From positions 1 through 24,673 of the forward strand of contig CAMNLR010000086.1 in NCBI GenBank assembly GCA_946543465.1: 24,673 nt of DNA, in the 5' to 3' direction. Position 1 is the stretch's first letter. Every line of letters begins with the position of its first letter. The translations under genes and the position numbers were made by a program. This document shows, in pieces, positions 14,654-23,462 of the stretch. The notes beneath the pieces are model-generated. The model saw only the letters and a program-made list of their open reading frames with translations, had not been told where the DNA came from and searched no databases. The stretch is from CAG-791 sp002390025 (GTDB taxonomy: Bacteria > Bacillota > Clostridia > Lachnospirales > Lachnospiraceae).

Positions 14654-17500
14654 ATGTACAAAAACAAGGCTTTTATTTCTTACAGGCATGTGCCGCATGA
14701 CTCGGAAGTGGCGAGAATGGTGCAGAAAAATCTGGAACAGTTCCGGATCCCGCGGGGGATACGCGCCGCGGGCAGAAAGAGGCATCTGGGCAGGATCTTC
14801 CGCGACAAGACGGATCTGGGTACGAACACGGATCTGACGGAGGAGCTGCAGAGGGAACTCGATGACAGCGAGTATCTGATCGTAATCTGCTCACCGGACG
14901 CGGCCCGGTCCCGCTGGGTGCCGGAGGAGATCAATTATTTCCTGCTCCACCACAAGTCAGACAAAATTCTGCCTGTTTTGTCCGACGGAGACCCCGAGAC
15001 AGTGTACGAGGAACTCTTCAGACAATCGTCGGGAGCTCCCCGCGAGCCGGTCGCCTGTGATTTCAGGGGAGATACCCGTCAGGCTGTCCGGGAGGAACTC
15101 CCCAGGCTGATCTCGACGCTGATCGGCTGTACTTATGACGAGCTGGTAAACCGCACAAGACGCAGGGAGAAAAAGCATACTGCTGTGATCGCATCGATCT
15201 CGGCGGCAGCTGTTCTCCTGCTCTCCAGCGTTACGGTTGTCAACGGTGTCGCCGGATACAGGACCAGGAAAATGCTCCGCGCGGAACAGGAGGAGGGATC
15301 AAGACTTCTGGCGGAACTCTCTTCCCAGGCGCTGGCCCGCGGAGATAGGTTTGACGCCATCCGCTATGCCATGGAGGGAGTGGCGGAGGAAGAGAAGCAG
15401 CCTTCGGCCCCCGAAGCGATTCTGGCTCTGCAGGAAGCAACAGGCGCCTACCGGATGGCAGGAGACAATGCCATGACGCAGACAGGCGAGTTTCCGGTTG
15501 ACGGAGAGATCAGCACATGGAAGTTTAAGGAAACAGACGCGGGATCCTTCCTGGCAGTCCTGGCGGTGAACAGGGGAAAAACGGAACTGAAAATATGGAA
15601 CACGGACACCGGGGCCCTGTTTTATGATTCCGCGGAGACAGAGGAAGAGGTGCTGCACCCGGACGATACCGCATCTGCAGAGTCACTGCCGGCGGAGAAA
15701 AAAAGCGCTGTTCCTGACAGCATCCTGTTTACAGATCAGACCCTGCTGTGGGCAAGCGATAATGAGGTGGTCAGCATCGATCTGAAAAACGGCGGAAAAA
15801 CCACCCTGGAAACAGACTATATTTCACTTATGCCCGTTGACTGGACTGCGGACGGGGCCCTTTTCTGGGCCTATGGAAAAACAAGCGCGGATCTGCTTAT
15901 TCTGAGACAGGACGGCACATTCGAAGAATTACTTTCACCGGACAAAGATGTTGTACTGCCCGTTGATCAGGATGACGCCCATGACGAAAAATCTGACCGC
16001 AGTAAGCCGGAAGAAGAAAAGGAGGCAGTGGAGGAGACCCTGTCCTTCAACATCCTCGACTTTCAGAAAGATACCAGACTTTCCTATGACGGGAGACATC
16101 TCTTCCTGCACGGAACTGTACGCAGTGAGAAAAGCGGAGAAGAGGAAGTGATCTGTATCCTGGATCTGGAGACCGGACAGACGACAGTGCCGGTGCGGGG
16201 ACAGGAGATCCCGGAAATCTACAAGATGGGGGACAGGTCGGTGCTGGCGGCGGTCTATGAGGGACCGGACCAGCAGAGATTCCATGGTGATGAGAAGAGC
16301 TGGGACGGCGCATCTTCGAAAGAGGGAAAGCTCACGCTGGTGGAAGCGGACTGCTGGGGCGGAAAGCCTGATTGGGCGCAGGAATCTGATTGTGCCCGCA
16401 ACATTGAACCCTTGATGACTCATAGAGTGTGGTTTTCCGGTGAGGACCGGCAGTATGTAGTTCTCGCCGCGGGTACTATGGCGGAAATTTTTGACATGGA
16501 CAGCGGAGAAAAACTATGTACGGCGGAGTTTCCCGGCTATATCAGAAGTGTATACGGAGAAACCACACCCGACGGGGAAGATGTCATGATGGCGGTACTT
16601 CAGGATGGTTCGATCGCGGCCTTTCACTATCCCGGAGGGCCGATCAGCCGGGGGATCGGTGAAATACCGCGCGATCCGGTGAGCTTGGAAAAGTACGGGG
16701 AACTTTTCTTTGCCCAATACCGGAGTGACGAAAAAAATCATATCCGGAACCGTATCCTTGCTTTCCGCAGCGGCGTCACTGACGACGGATTGAGGGAGAT
16801 CGGGATCGACGGCGAAGCGGCCGATATCTTTAAGGGAGAGAAAATCTGCCAGGCGGAGGAATCCCGGTTTGTTGTTTGGGGTGAAAACGGGAGATCGGCT
16901 GTATTTGATGCGGTGACCGGAGAGGATCTGAGCGGGCATGAAAATGCCGGAGAACTTGTGAACGGGGAAGTTCCGGACGGGCTCTTTTTTGACAGTGAAG
17001 AGGGTGTCCGGAGCGATGACGGAAAGTACCTGGCAGTGATCAGCGGGGAAAACTCGATCTCGATCACGGATAAAGAAGGAAATCAGACAAAGAGCATAGA
17101 GGGCACGGGCGATGCGGTCAGGGGGATCAACTGGCTGGGCAGCAAACTTTTCTGGATGGAGACTGCGCAGGACGGGCTGTGGCTGTGCGATGAGGACGGC
17201 AGGATCCTGGTCGACGCCGGGGAGACAATCTCTGACACCGGGGAAGAGACCGGACGGCTTTCCCTGACAGAGAAGGACGGCGAGATGATCGTACAGTTCC
17301 ATGATACTCTTTTCAGGATTGACCCGGATACCCGCACTTTGTCATGCAGGATTCATAAGGTCCTGGGATATAACCCGATGACGGATACGCTCATGCTTGA
17401 AGAGAAGGACTGGGATGGCGCGCATGTGTATATCAGTGACCTTTACACACCCGGGGACCTGCGGGAAAAGGGAGACCGGATCTTAAACGGCACTGAGTGA
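14654..17500 (+). CDS. TIR domain - transmembrane - beta-propeller-like protein
   Basis: This 948-aa protein opens with a TIR domain (about 3-165): KAFISYRHVPHDSEVA, FRDKTDLGTNTDLTEEL, YLIVICSPDAARSRWVPEEINYF. Bacterial TIR domains often cleave or cyclise NAD; W88 and E91/E92 lie where the catalytic glutamate is normally found. One transmembrane helix follows (about 176-200, AVIASISAAAVLLLSSVTVV). Next comes LLAELSSQALARGDRFDAIRYAMEG, a segment common in TIR or caspase proteins joined to WD40 repeats, and then a long beta-rich region (about 270-948) resembling a degenerate propeller (LKIWNTDTGALFYDS, AEIFDMDSGEKLCT). The start is ATG with GAGGTG 3 nt upstream. It heads a three-gene operon, with 21 nt to the RyR gene. 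Confidence 0.85.
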   Translation: MYKNKAFISYRHVPHDSEVARMVQKNLEQFRIPRGIRAAGRKRHLGRIFRDKTDLGTNTDLTEELQRELDDSEYLIVICSPDAARSRWVPEEINYFLLHHKSDKILPVLSDGDPETVYEELFRQSSGAPREPVACDFRGDTRQAVREELPRLISTLIGCTYDELVNRTRRREKKHTAVIASISAAAVLLLSSVTVVNGVAGYRTRKMLRAEQEEGSRLLAELSSQALARGDRFDAIRYAMEGVAEEEKQPSAPEAILALQEATGAYRMAGDNAMTQTGEFPVDGEISTWKFKETDAGSFLAVLAVNRGKTELKIWNTDTGALFYDSAETEEEVLHPDDTASAESLPAEKKSAVPDSILFTDQTLLWASDNEVVSIDLKNGGKTTLETDYISLMPVDWTADGALFWAYGKTSADLLILRQDGTFEELLSPDKDVVLPVDQDDAHDEKSDRSKPEEEKEAVEETLSFNILDFQKDTRLSYDGRHLFLHGTVRSEKSGEEEVICILDLETGQTTVPVRGQEIPEIYKMGDRSVLAAVYEGPDQQRFHGDEKSWDGASSKEGKLTLVEADCWGGKPDWAQESDCARNIEPLMTHRVWFSGEDRQYVVLAAGTMAEIFDMDSGEKLCTAEFPGYIRSVYGETTPDGEDVMMAVLQDGSIAAFHYPGGPISRGIGEIPRDPVSLEKYGELFFAQYRSDEKNHIRNRILAFRSGVTDDGLREIGIDGEAADIFKGEKICQAEESRFVVWGENGRSAVFDAVTGEDLSGHENAGELVNGEVPDGLFFDSEEGVRSDDGKYLAVISGENSISITDKEGNQTKSIEGTGDAVRGINWLGSKLFWMETAQDGLWLCDEDGRILVDAGETISDTGEETGRLSLTEKDGEMIVQFHDTLFRIDPDTRTLSCRIHKVLGYNPMTDTLMLEEKDWDGAHVYISDLYTPGDLREKGDRILNGTE

Positions 17501-17521
17501 TCCGAATGTGAGGATACGAAG

Positions 17522-20500
17522 ATGGCAGCAATGAAAAAAACAACAAGAAGCAGAATATCTCCTTTCACCGTCAATATGATCTTTGAGAAGATCGAAGATC
17601 AGAAAATACTGCGGTCCTCGGAGGGGCGGTTTACATTTGCCCGCGAAGAGAAGGTGGAAAAAGTTTTTCCCGCCCAGATCGGAGAATATCTGCGCGGACT
17701 CTCCTCCGCCTCCTATTATTCCTGGTTTTTGCACGGGCAGGAAAACGGCGGCAGGATCCGCCTCCAGGTCGAAAAACTCTTTGAGGAGAATCCCGTTCAG
17801 TTCGTTCAGGAAATGGCTGAAAAATGCAGAGTATTCCTGTGCCCCGGCGGGGAACCCGCTCTGAGCCCGGATGTATGGAAAGAACTGCTGGATGAACTCG
17901 GCAAGAACAATCCCCTGTTTGTACGGGACGGAGACAGGGCCCTCCAGCTCCAGTCGATGAGTCTGGCGGCACCGCAGCGTGTTCTGACCCTCCTGCTGCT
18001 CGCGGCATCCATGAATGATTTTTCGGAAGAAAAATATGAATCTATTCTTGCCTGCTGGCATCTGATGGACAGGGACCTCGCGGCAAAAGATTATACACAG
18101 CCGCACGAGCTGGCCAGGACCGGGAAGATCCTGTACACAGACGGCCTTCGCAAGGAGGCCCTTGAGAGCTACCGCAAAGCAGTCCGGATGCTGGAAGGCA
18201 GTATAGACGCAGCCGACGCTGACCCTGAAGACAGAGAACTGTACGCCCGCCTGCAGTATTACATCGGCGCAATGGTCCTTCACGGGGATGGCTGCACCGC
18301 GGATGAGGAGAGTGCGGCTGTCTGTATGGAGGAAAGTGCCGGGTACGGGTATGTTCCCGCCTATCATCCGCTGGCAATGCTCCTTGTCCAGTCCGGAAAG
18401 GGAGAAAAGGCGGTGGAAATCCTCCGAAAAGGCGCAGAGGAAAAAGACCACGCCTGCCTGCGCATGCTGGGAAATGCCTGTTACACGGGGGACTCTCTGC
18501 CCGGTGTTGAAAAGGACCTCAATGAAGCCGCCCGCTGCTATCTTGAAGGGGCCTGTGCCGAAAACCTGTCTGAAGGAGATGCACAGTGTCAGTACATGCT
18601 GGGAAGGATTCTGGAGGAAAGCGGAAACGGACAGGGAGGACCTGTCCCGGCAGTCCTGGCGGAGAGCGATCTGTTCACCGGTCCCATGGCGGATCCTGCA
18701 TTCTGGCTGGAAACAGCCGCCCGCAGGGGGCACAGGGAAGCCGCGGCACTTCTGAACAGGCTGCGTTGGGGGATCTCCGGGACCGGGGGAAAATCCTCCC
18801 GTCCCGATCGGGCAGATACAATTCAGTCCGGCGGCGGCCTCTCCGGCGCCGCGGCCGGCCTCTTTGCGGAAGAGGAAAGGGATCTACCGCTTTCCTCTTC
18901 GGAAGGTCCGGCAGGAGCGGATATTGAAAAGACAGGGAAACTCTGTCTCCTCAATTCCGACGATGAGCGGAACCTCTATTTTGCAAAAACACTTCCATCG
19001 GGGAACTATACCGTACAGGTCTGTTCGGACAAGAGCATGGCCCAGATGCTGCGGGAAACCGTGGCGCAGTATGCGGCATCCGGAAAACTGCAGGAACTCC
19101 CTCAGATCCTGCTCATGGCTATGGGGGACGATGAACAGAAAAACATGAGGGATGCGCTGGAAGTCCTTCGGATGGCGGCAAAACTGCACGCGTGGACAGG
19201 GGCTCTGGCGGCGGACGGGTCCGGATCCGGGAAAGATACCGCGGGCAGCGGGGAGGACCGCGCTGACGGCCTGTTTTACCTGCTTTCCGACCGCCTTCGT
19301 CTCTATGTGTGCGGACGCGGGGAATCGTGCGGGCCCGTCCTGGACAGCGCCTGCACGCAGATGGGAGATTTTTATATTCCTCTGTATCTGTGCGACCCGG
19401 ATCAGATGGCTTCTGCCTGGCTGCTCGACCGCCTGCCTCTCTTCATCCCCTGCCTCAAAGGGGCATCCTCCCGTATGGACACGATCATTTTCGGTGATCA
19501 TCCCGGGATCGTCCGTCTGTGCAAGGACGCGATTGCGGCTGCCCAGATCAGTGAGATTCCCTTTTCTCTTACCGTGATCGGCGAGAATGCGGATGAACTG
19601 CAGGAGATGCTCCTGACAGATTGTCCCGGACTTGACAATCCTGTGGCGGGAGTTGAGGCGGCAAAGCCCGTCTTTATCAAAATGCGGCCGGAGTCCAGGC
19701 GTCTGCAGGAACTGCTTTCCGTCCGTCCCGGGCAGGACTGGACTCCGGAGGAGAAAGACCTGTCCATGACCCTGCAGGCGGCAGATTATATCGTCGTCTA
19801 CACGGCGGATGAAGACAGAAACCTGACCCTGTCCATGTTCCTGCGTGAGTGGTACCTCAAGACTGACCCCTCATTTTACAGACTTCCCTTCATCGCTGCC
19901 TATTGCGGCAGAGAGGACCGGGCGGAACAGTTCCGCACCCTGTCCGTCGGGGCGGAGGAAGCGGGGTTTGACTGGTTCAACAATTACGACATTCACTGCT
20001 TCGGAACCAATAAACAGCTGTTTTCCTACCGGGAACTGATCCACGGCCGTCTTGAGCAGCGGACAAGAGCGGCACATCTGACTTATTACGGAATCCGCGG
20101 CGCAGAAGGGCCTGAAAGCGGAGACAATCTCCGCCTTGCACTGCATGACTACTTTTCGCGCCAGTATAACAGAGACAGTTCCGGAATCAATGCGCTGGCA
20201 TTAAATTACCGTCTGTTTTCTGCGGGAATCACTTTCCCGGACTGGCACAGCTATCTGGCCGGGGTCTCTCAGAAAAAGCTTGCAGACCAGTTCGGAAAAT
20301 GGCTGCGGGCGGAGGACGAAGGGAATCCCGGAAAAGAGGGGGCGGACCGCGGCAAAGGAGCGGATCGGGAACGCCTCAGGGAGCAGACTGCAGACAGGCG
20401 TCTTGAGATCCTGTCCATGCAGGAGCATGACAGATGGTGCCGGTCTATGCTCTCCCGGGGCTGGATGCCGGCGAGCACTGCCCAGATGCAGGCCTATATA

Positions 20501-20719
20501 CAGCGCGGCTGTACACGGCATCAGCTGTATCTGGCCAAACTCCATCCCTTCCTCTGTGCATGGGACCAGCTGGGAGAATTAAAACCCGTCCCGACAGGCA
20601 TGCAGCGAATCTACGGATACCTGCTGCAGCAGATCAGTCCGGGAAAGGAACCTTCAGATATCCGCGGGATCGACCGCGATAATATCAGGATGACAGAATA
20701 CCTGGTGGGGATTGAGTAA
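17522..20719 (+). CDS. Sel1-repeat / TrkA-N-like Rossmann / RyR-domain protein
   Basis: This 1065-aa, probably cytoplasmic protein has an unrecognised helical N-terminal part (1-195). Sel1-like repeats follow (about 200-420, LQYYIGAMVLHGDGCTADEESAAVCMEESA and similar 36-residue units). A Rossmann-like region is next (about 472-840): LLNSDDERNLYFAKTL, then DTIIFGDHPGIVRLCKDAIAAAQIS resembling TrkA-N, and AADYIVVYTADEDRNLTLSMFLRE. It ends in a RyR domain (about 960-1055; EHDRWCRSMLSRGW, KLHPFLCAWDQL). The conserved linker (YNRDSSGINALALNYRLFSAGI) matches known TrkA-N/RyR proteins. The likely role is sensing an NAD-type or cyclic nucleotide ligand, which is inferred. ATG follows GTGAGGA by 7 nt; the ATPase gene begins 34 nt after its stop. 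Confidence 0.8.
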   Translation: MAAMKKTTRSRISPFTVNMIFEKIEDQKILRSSEGRFTFAREEKVEKVFPAQIGEYLRGLSSASYYSWFLHGQENGGRIRLQVEKLFEENPVQFVQEMAEKCRVFLCPGGEPALSPDVWKELLDELGKNNPLFVRDGDRALQLQSMSLAAPQRVLTLLLLAASMNDFSEEKYESILACWHLMDRDLAAKDYTQPHELARTGKILYTDGLRKEALESYRKAVRMLEGSIDAADADPEDRELYARLQYYIGAMVLHGDGCTADEESAAVCMEESAGYGYVPAYHPLAMLLVQSGKGEKAVEILRKGAEEKDHACLRMLGNACYTGDSLPGVEKDLNEAARCYLEGACAENLSEGDAQCQYMLGRILEESGNGQGGPVPAVLAESDLFTGPMADPAFWLETAARRGHREAAALLNRLRWGISGTGGKSSRPDRADTIQSGGGLSGAAAGLFAEEERDLPLSSSEGPAGADIEKTGKLCLLNSDDERNLYFAKTLPSGNYTVQVCSDKSMAQMLRETVAQYAASGKLQELPQILLMAMGDDEQKNMRDALEVLRMAAKLHAWTGALAADGSGSGKDTAGSGEDRADGLFYLLSDRLRLYVCGRGESCGPVLDSACTQMGDFYIPLYLCDPDQMASAWLLDRLPLFIPCLKGASSRMDTIIFGDHPGIVRLCKDAIAAAQISEIPFSLTVIGENADELQEMLLTDCPGLDNPVAGVEAAKPVFIKMRPESRRLQELLSVRPGQDWTPEEKDLSMTLQAADYIVVYTADEDRNLTLSMFLREWYLKTDPSFYRLPFIAAYCGREDRAEQFRTLSVGAEEAGFDWFNNYDIHCFGTNKQLFSYRELIHGRLEQRTRAAHLTYYGIRGAEGPESGDNLRLALHDYFSRQYNRDSSGINALALNYRLFSAGITFPDWHSYLAGVSQKKLADQFGKWLRAEDEGNPGKEGADRGKGADRERLREQTADRRLEILSMQEHDRWCRSMLSRGWMPASTAQMQAYIQRGCTRHQLYLAKLHPFLCAWDQLGELKPVPTGMQRIYGYLLQQISPGKEPSDIRGIDRDNIRMTEYLVGIE

Positions 20720-20753
20720 AATAAATTCAGTTAATACAGTATGGGAACTGATC

Positions 20754-23057
20754 ATGAAACTGATTTCCTGTCATGTGGAAAACTTCGGGCGTCTGCATGA
20801 CTTTGACTATGTATTTTCGAACGGGATCAATGTGATCTGCAGGGAGAATGGCTGGGGAAAGAGCACTTTCGCAGCCTTTCTTCTTGCCATGTTTTACGGA
20901 CTGCCTGCAAAGGGCAGAAAAAGGCAGGCTGTTTCCCGGGGGGACAGGCTGCCTGAGAAGAATGCCCGCACCTTCTACCGACCCTGGCAGGGCGGTATTT
21001 TCGGAGGGCAGATCGTCTTTGAAGCGGGCGGCAGAACCTATGAGATGTCCCGAATCTTCGGAGAGCGTGAGGCGCAGGACGAATTTGAACTGCGGGATTT
21101 TGACACAAACCTTCCCAGTTTTGATTACACAGCAAATATCGGAAGGGAGATGTTTGCTCTTGACAGGGATTCCTTTCTGCGGACCGTTTTTACGGCGCAG
21201 CAGGACTGCGTAACACATGTGACGGACGACATCAACTCACTGGTCACGGACCTGGCGGAATATGCCGGCGACATGGAGAACTATGAGAATGCTCAGAAGA
21301 GGCTGAGGGAAGCCGCCAACCGCCTGACACCAAAGCGAGCGACCGGAAGGCTCTGCCGCCTGTCGGCGCAGATCGGACAGCTGCAGCAGAAACTCAGGTC
21401 GTCAGACGATCTTGGAGAGCGCATAGCCCTGTGCAGCCGTGAACAGAAGGTGCTGCAGGAAAAAGAGAAGGCCCTGGAAGCAGAAAAAAAGCAGCTCACG
21501 GAGGCCATTGCCGCCGCGGAGCAGGAAGAGGAGGAGTATTTCCGAATGGAGCGGGCAAACCGGGATCTTCTGGCAGAGCAGCAGATTCTTGCCCGTCTGA
21601 CTGCCGCAAAAGAACGGCGGCGCGCTGACTTTGAAGAGAAGGCGGCCTGCTTTCCTCAGCGCATACCGTCGCGCGGCGAGGCGGATGAACATGTGCGGAA
21701 CTGCCGTAAAATAGAGCGGCTGGAGGAGCGGATGCAGGCCCGGATGCTCACGGAAGAAGAGCAGGAAAGACTGACCTTTCTGGAGGAGTATTTTTCCGAC
21801 CCGGCACAGGCGGGACGAAAACCGGGAGACAGGGGCGGAAATCCGGAAGATAGGGACGGAAATCCGCGAGTGACCGGGTCCTCTCAGGAAAAGGGAGCCC
21901 GGACAGCTTCCGGAAGCAATGTTTTTATTTTGATGGGAGCACTCCTGGCCCTGGCAGGCGCGGTGATGGCCCTGGCTCTTGTCCCTTCAGCTTCTGAAAA
22001 AGGGATCGCGGCTCTGGCCGTGGCTGCAGCCATCCTGCCGGCTGCGGCGGGGGCCGGAATGATCGCTGCCGGCTTATGGAAGAGGAGCGCGGCCGGGGGA
22101 GAAGCTGAGCCCGTCCGGTCAGAGGGGGCAGAGGGTGCTGCTGCCGATGAGGGTCTTTCCCGCGCCTATGCGGAATATCTGGAGCTGCAAGAGAAGGAAC
22201 AGAAGCTTGAAGAGATGCATGCGGCCTGGGCGGAAGCCAGAAGGCCCGTCCTGCATTTTCTGAGAGAACTTGGATTTGCCCCCGCAGAGGACCTCTCTGC
22301 ACAGATCGCCGCCATCCGGGATGCGGCTGATGACTGTGAAGATGCAGCGGCCCTGCTCAGGGAGGCGGAAGAAGAACTGCGTCTCTTCAAAAAAGAATCA
22401 GCCCGGCCGGAAATACCTCCTGAAAAAATACAGCCCCTGCCCAAGCAGACCAGACAGCCGGGGACAAGAGAACTCCGGGACCGCAGAGAGCAGATCCGGG
22501 AAGAACTTGCTGCCTGCCGGACACAGCTTGCAGATCTGCAGAACAGGATGGAAGACCTCCTTTCCGAACAGGAGGAAAGAGAGGCAATGGCGGAGGAAGT
22601 CAGAGAACTGTGTGAGCAGCGGCGGAGAGATGAGGACGACTACCGTCATATAACGACCGCTTCTGTTTTCCTGCAGAAGGCGAGAGAATCGCTGATCGCG
22701 CGCTACGCGGATCCGATCCGGAGAAGCTTCAGCACTTACTGGGAGATGATCACCGGATATTCGGCTGCCGTCGTCCACGTGGACGCAGATGCCAGGGTGA
22801 CGGTTGAAGAGAGAGGAAAACAGAGAGAGGCCGCCAGGCTCAGTACAGGCTGGCAGGATCTGGCCGGAATCTGTCTCCGCACGGCCCTGGCGGATGCCAT
22901 GTATCCGACAGACACAAGAGAGAGGCCGCCGCTGATCCTGGACGATCCCTTTACCAATCTTGACGACGAAAAGATGGAGGGCGCAATGCGGTTTCTGCGC
23001 GAAACGGGCAGAAGGTATCAGATCCTCTATTTTACCTGCAGCAGTTCGCGCTGCTGA
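20754..23057 (+). CDS. SbcC/YhaN-type AAA ATPase
   Basis: This 767-aa SMC/Rad50-like ATPase is the expected partner of an SbcD/YhaO nuclease in DNA-end processing. The N-terminal MKLISCHVENFGRLHDF strand and Walker A REN-GWGKST (K36) are typical, followed by a Q-loop-like VFTAQQDCVTHV. Two coiled-coil arms (about 180-340 and 465-660) flank a hydrophobic hairpin (about 388-440, VFILMGALLALAGAVMALAL...AAILPAAAGAGMIAAGLW), as in YhaN. The signature is a divergent LSTGWQDLAGICLRTAL, and Walker B is LILDDPFTNLDD (D730, D731). ATG at 20754 is preferred because family similarity starts there; a TTG at 20712 overlaps the RyR stop. The ribosome binding site is weak, so translational coupling to the RyR gene is plausible. 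Confidence 0.88.
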   Translation: MKLISCHVENFGRLHDFDYVFSNGINVICRENGWGKSTFAAFLLAMFYGLPAKGRKRQAVSRGDRLPEKNARTFYRPWQGGIFGGQIVFEAGGRTYEMSRIFGEREAQDEFELRDFDTNLPSFDYTANIGREMFALDRDSFLRTVFTAQQDCVTHVTDDINSLVTDLAEYAGDMENYENAQKRLREAANRLTPKRATGRLCRLSAQIGQLQQKLRSSDDLGERIALCSREQKVLQEKEKALEAEKKQLTEAIAAAEQEEEEYFRMERANRDLLAEQQILARLTAAKERRRADFEEKAACFPQRIPSRGEADEHVRNCRKIERLEERMQARMLTEEEQERLTFLEEYFSDPAQAGRKPGDRGGNPEDRDGNPRVTGSSQEKGARTASGSNVFILMGALLALAGAVMALALVPSASEKGIAALAVAAAILPAAAGAGMIAAGLWKRSAAGGEAEPVRSEGAEGAAADEGLSRAYAEYLELQEKEQKLEEMHAAWAEARRPVLHFLRELGFAPAEDLSAQIAAIRDAADDCEDAAALLREAEEELRLFKKESARPEIPPEKIQPLPKQTRQPGTRELRDRREQIREELAACRTQLADLQNRMEDLLSEQEEREAMAEEVRELCEQRRRDEDDYRHITTASVFLQKARESLIARYADPIRRSFSTYWEMITGYSAAVVHVDADARVTVEERGKQREAARLSTGWQDLAGICLRTALADAMYPTDTRERPPLILDDPFTNLDDEKMEGAMRFLRETGRRYQILYFTCSSSRC

Positions 23058-23133
23058 TCCTGCGCTGATGGAATCGCCGGTCAGCACACTCTTAAAGGGG
23101 GCATCAGCAAGCAATATCCGTCGGCCGGCCTCA

Positions 23134-23201
23134 GTCAATATGTATCCTGGTCAATATGCATGCACAGTCAATATGCATCCTCAGTCTATATGCATGATAT
23201 G
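23134..23201. repeat. Iterated GTCAATATGCAT repeats after the operon
   Basis: GTCAATATGTAT, GTCAATATGCAT, GTCAATATGCAT and GTCTATATGCAT begin at 23134, 23150, 23167 and 23184, with 16-17-bp spacing. An extra ATATGCAT follows. The array is downstream of the ATPase stop codon and before the terminator. It looks iteron-like, but there is no replication gene nearby. Confidence 0.7.
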
Positions 23202-23241
23202 CATTTGGGAAATTTTCCTGCGGCCAATAAGCGTATAAACC

Positions 23242-23293
23242 AAAAAGAAGGCTGACGATCTGCCATTTGCGGCAGCGGTCAGCCTTCTTTTTT
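23242..23293. terminator. Bidirectional rho-independent terminator
   Basis: AAAAAGAAGGCTGAC (23242-23256) pairs with GTCAGCCTTCTTTTT (23278-23292), and CTGCC/GGCAG pair inside the loop. A-runs and T-runs flank the stem on both sides, so it can end the rightward TIR/RyR/ATPase operon and the leftward lipoprotein transcript. Confidence 0.9.
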
Positions 23294-23462
23294 CACATCT
23301 TTTAAGCACTTTGTATTTGCTTCTGAATATAAAATATACAAGTTCGGAAATAAGCTCCGGCTTCCTATATTCTTATTCTAAAGCTAAAGGACTCAGTTCT
23401 CCATATACAGTAAATGTATATCCATCCCTTGCCGAGAGCGGCAAAACTGTCTGCAGTTTCTA
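23294..23462. other. AT-rich spacer downstream of the lipoprotein gene
   Basis: Nothing gene-like is visible between the terminator and the lipoprotein stop codon. Read leftward it would be the lipoprotein's 3' untranslated region. TATACA/TGTATA-type words recur but no defined structure was found. Confidence 0.4.

Noticed and set aside
17483..18733. 416-codon minus-strand frame opposite the Sel1/RyR gene
   Set aside because: Antisense shadow with no ribosome binding site or recognisable domain; the sense protein has clear repeats.
23134..23201. Plasmid-type replication origin iterons
   Set aside because: No rep gene, DnaA boxes or partition genes are in the window, and the neighbouring genes look chromosomal.
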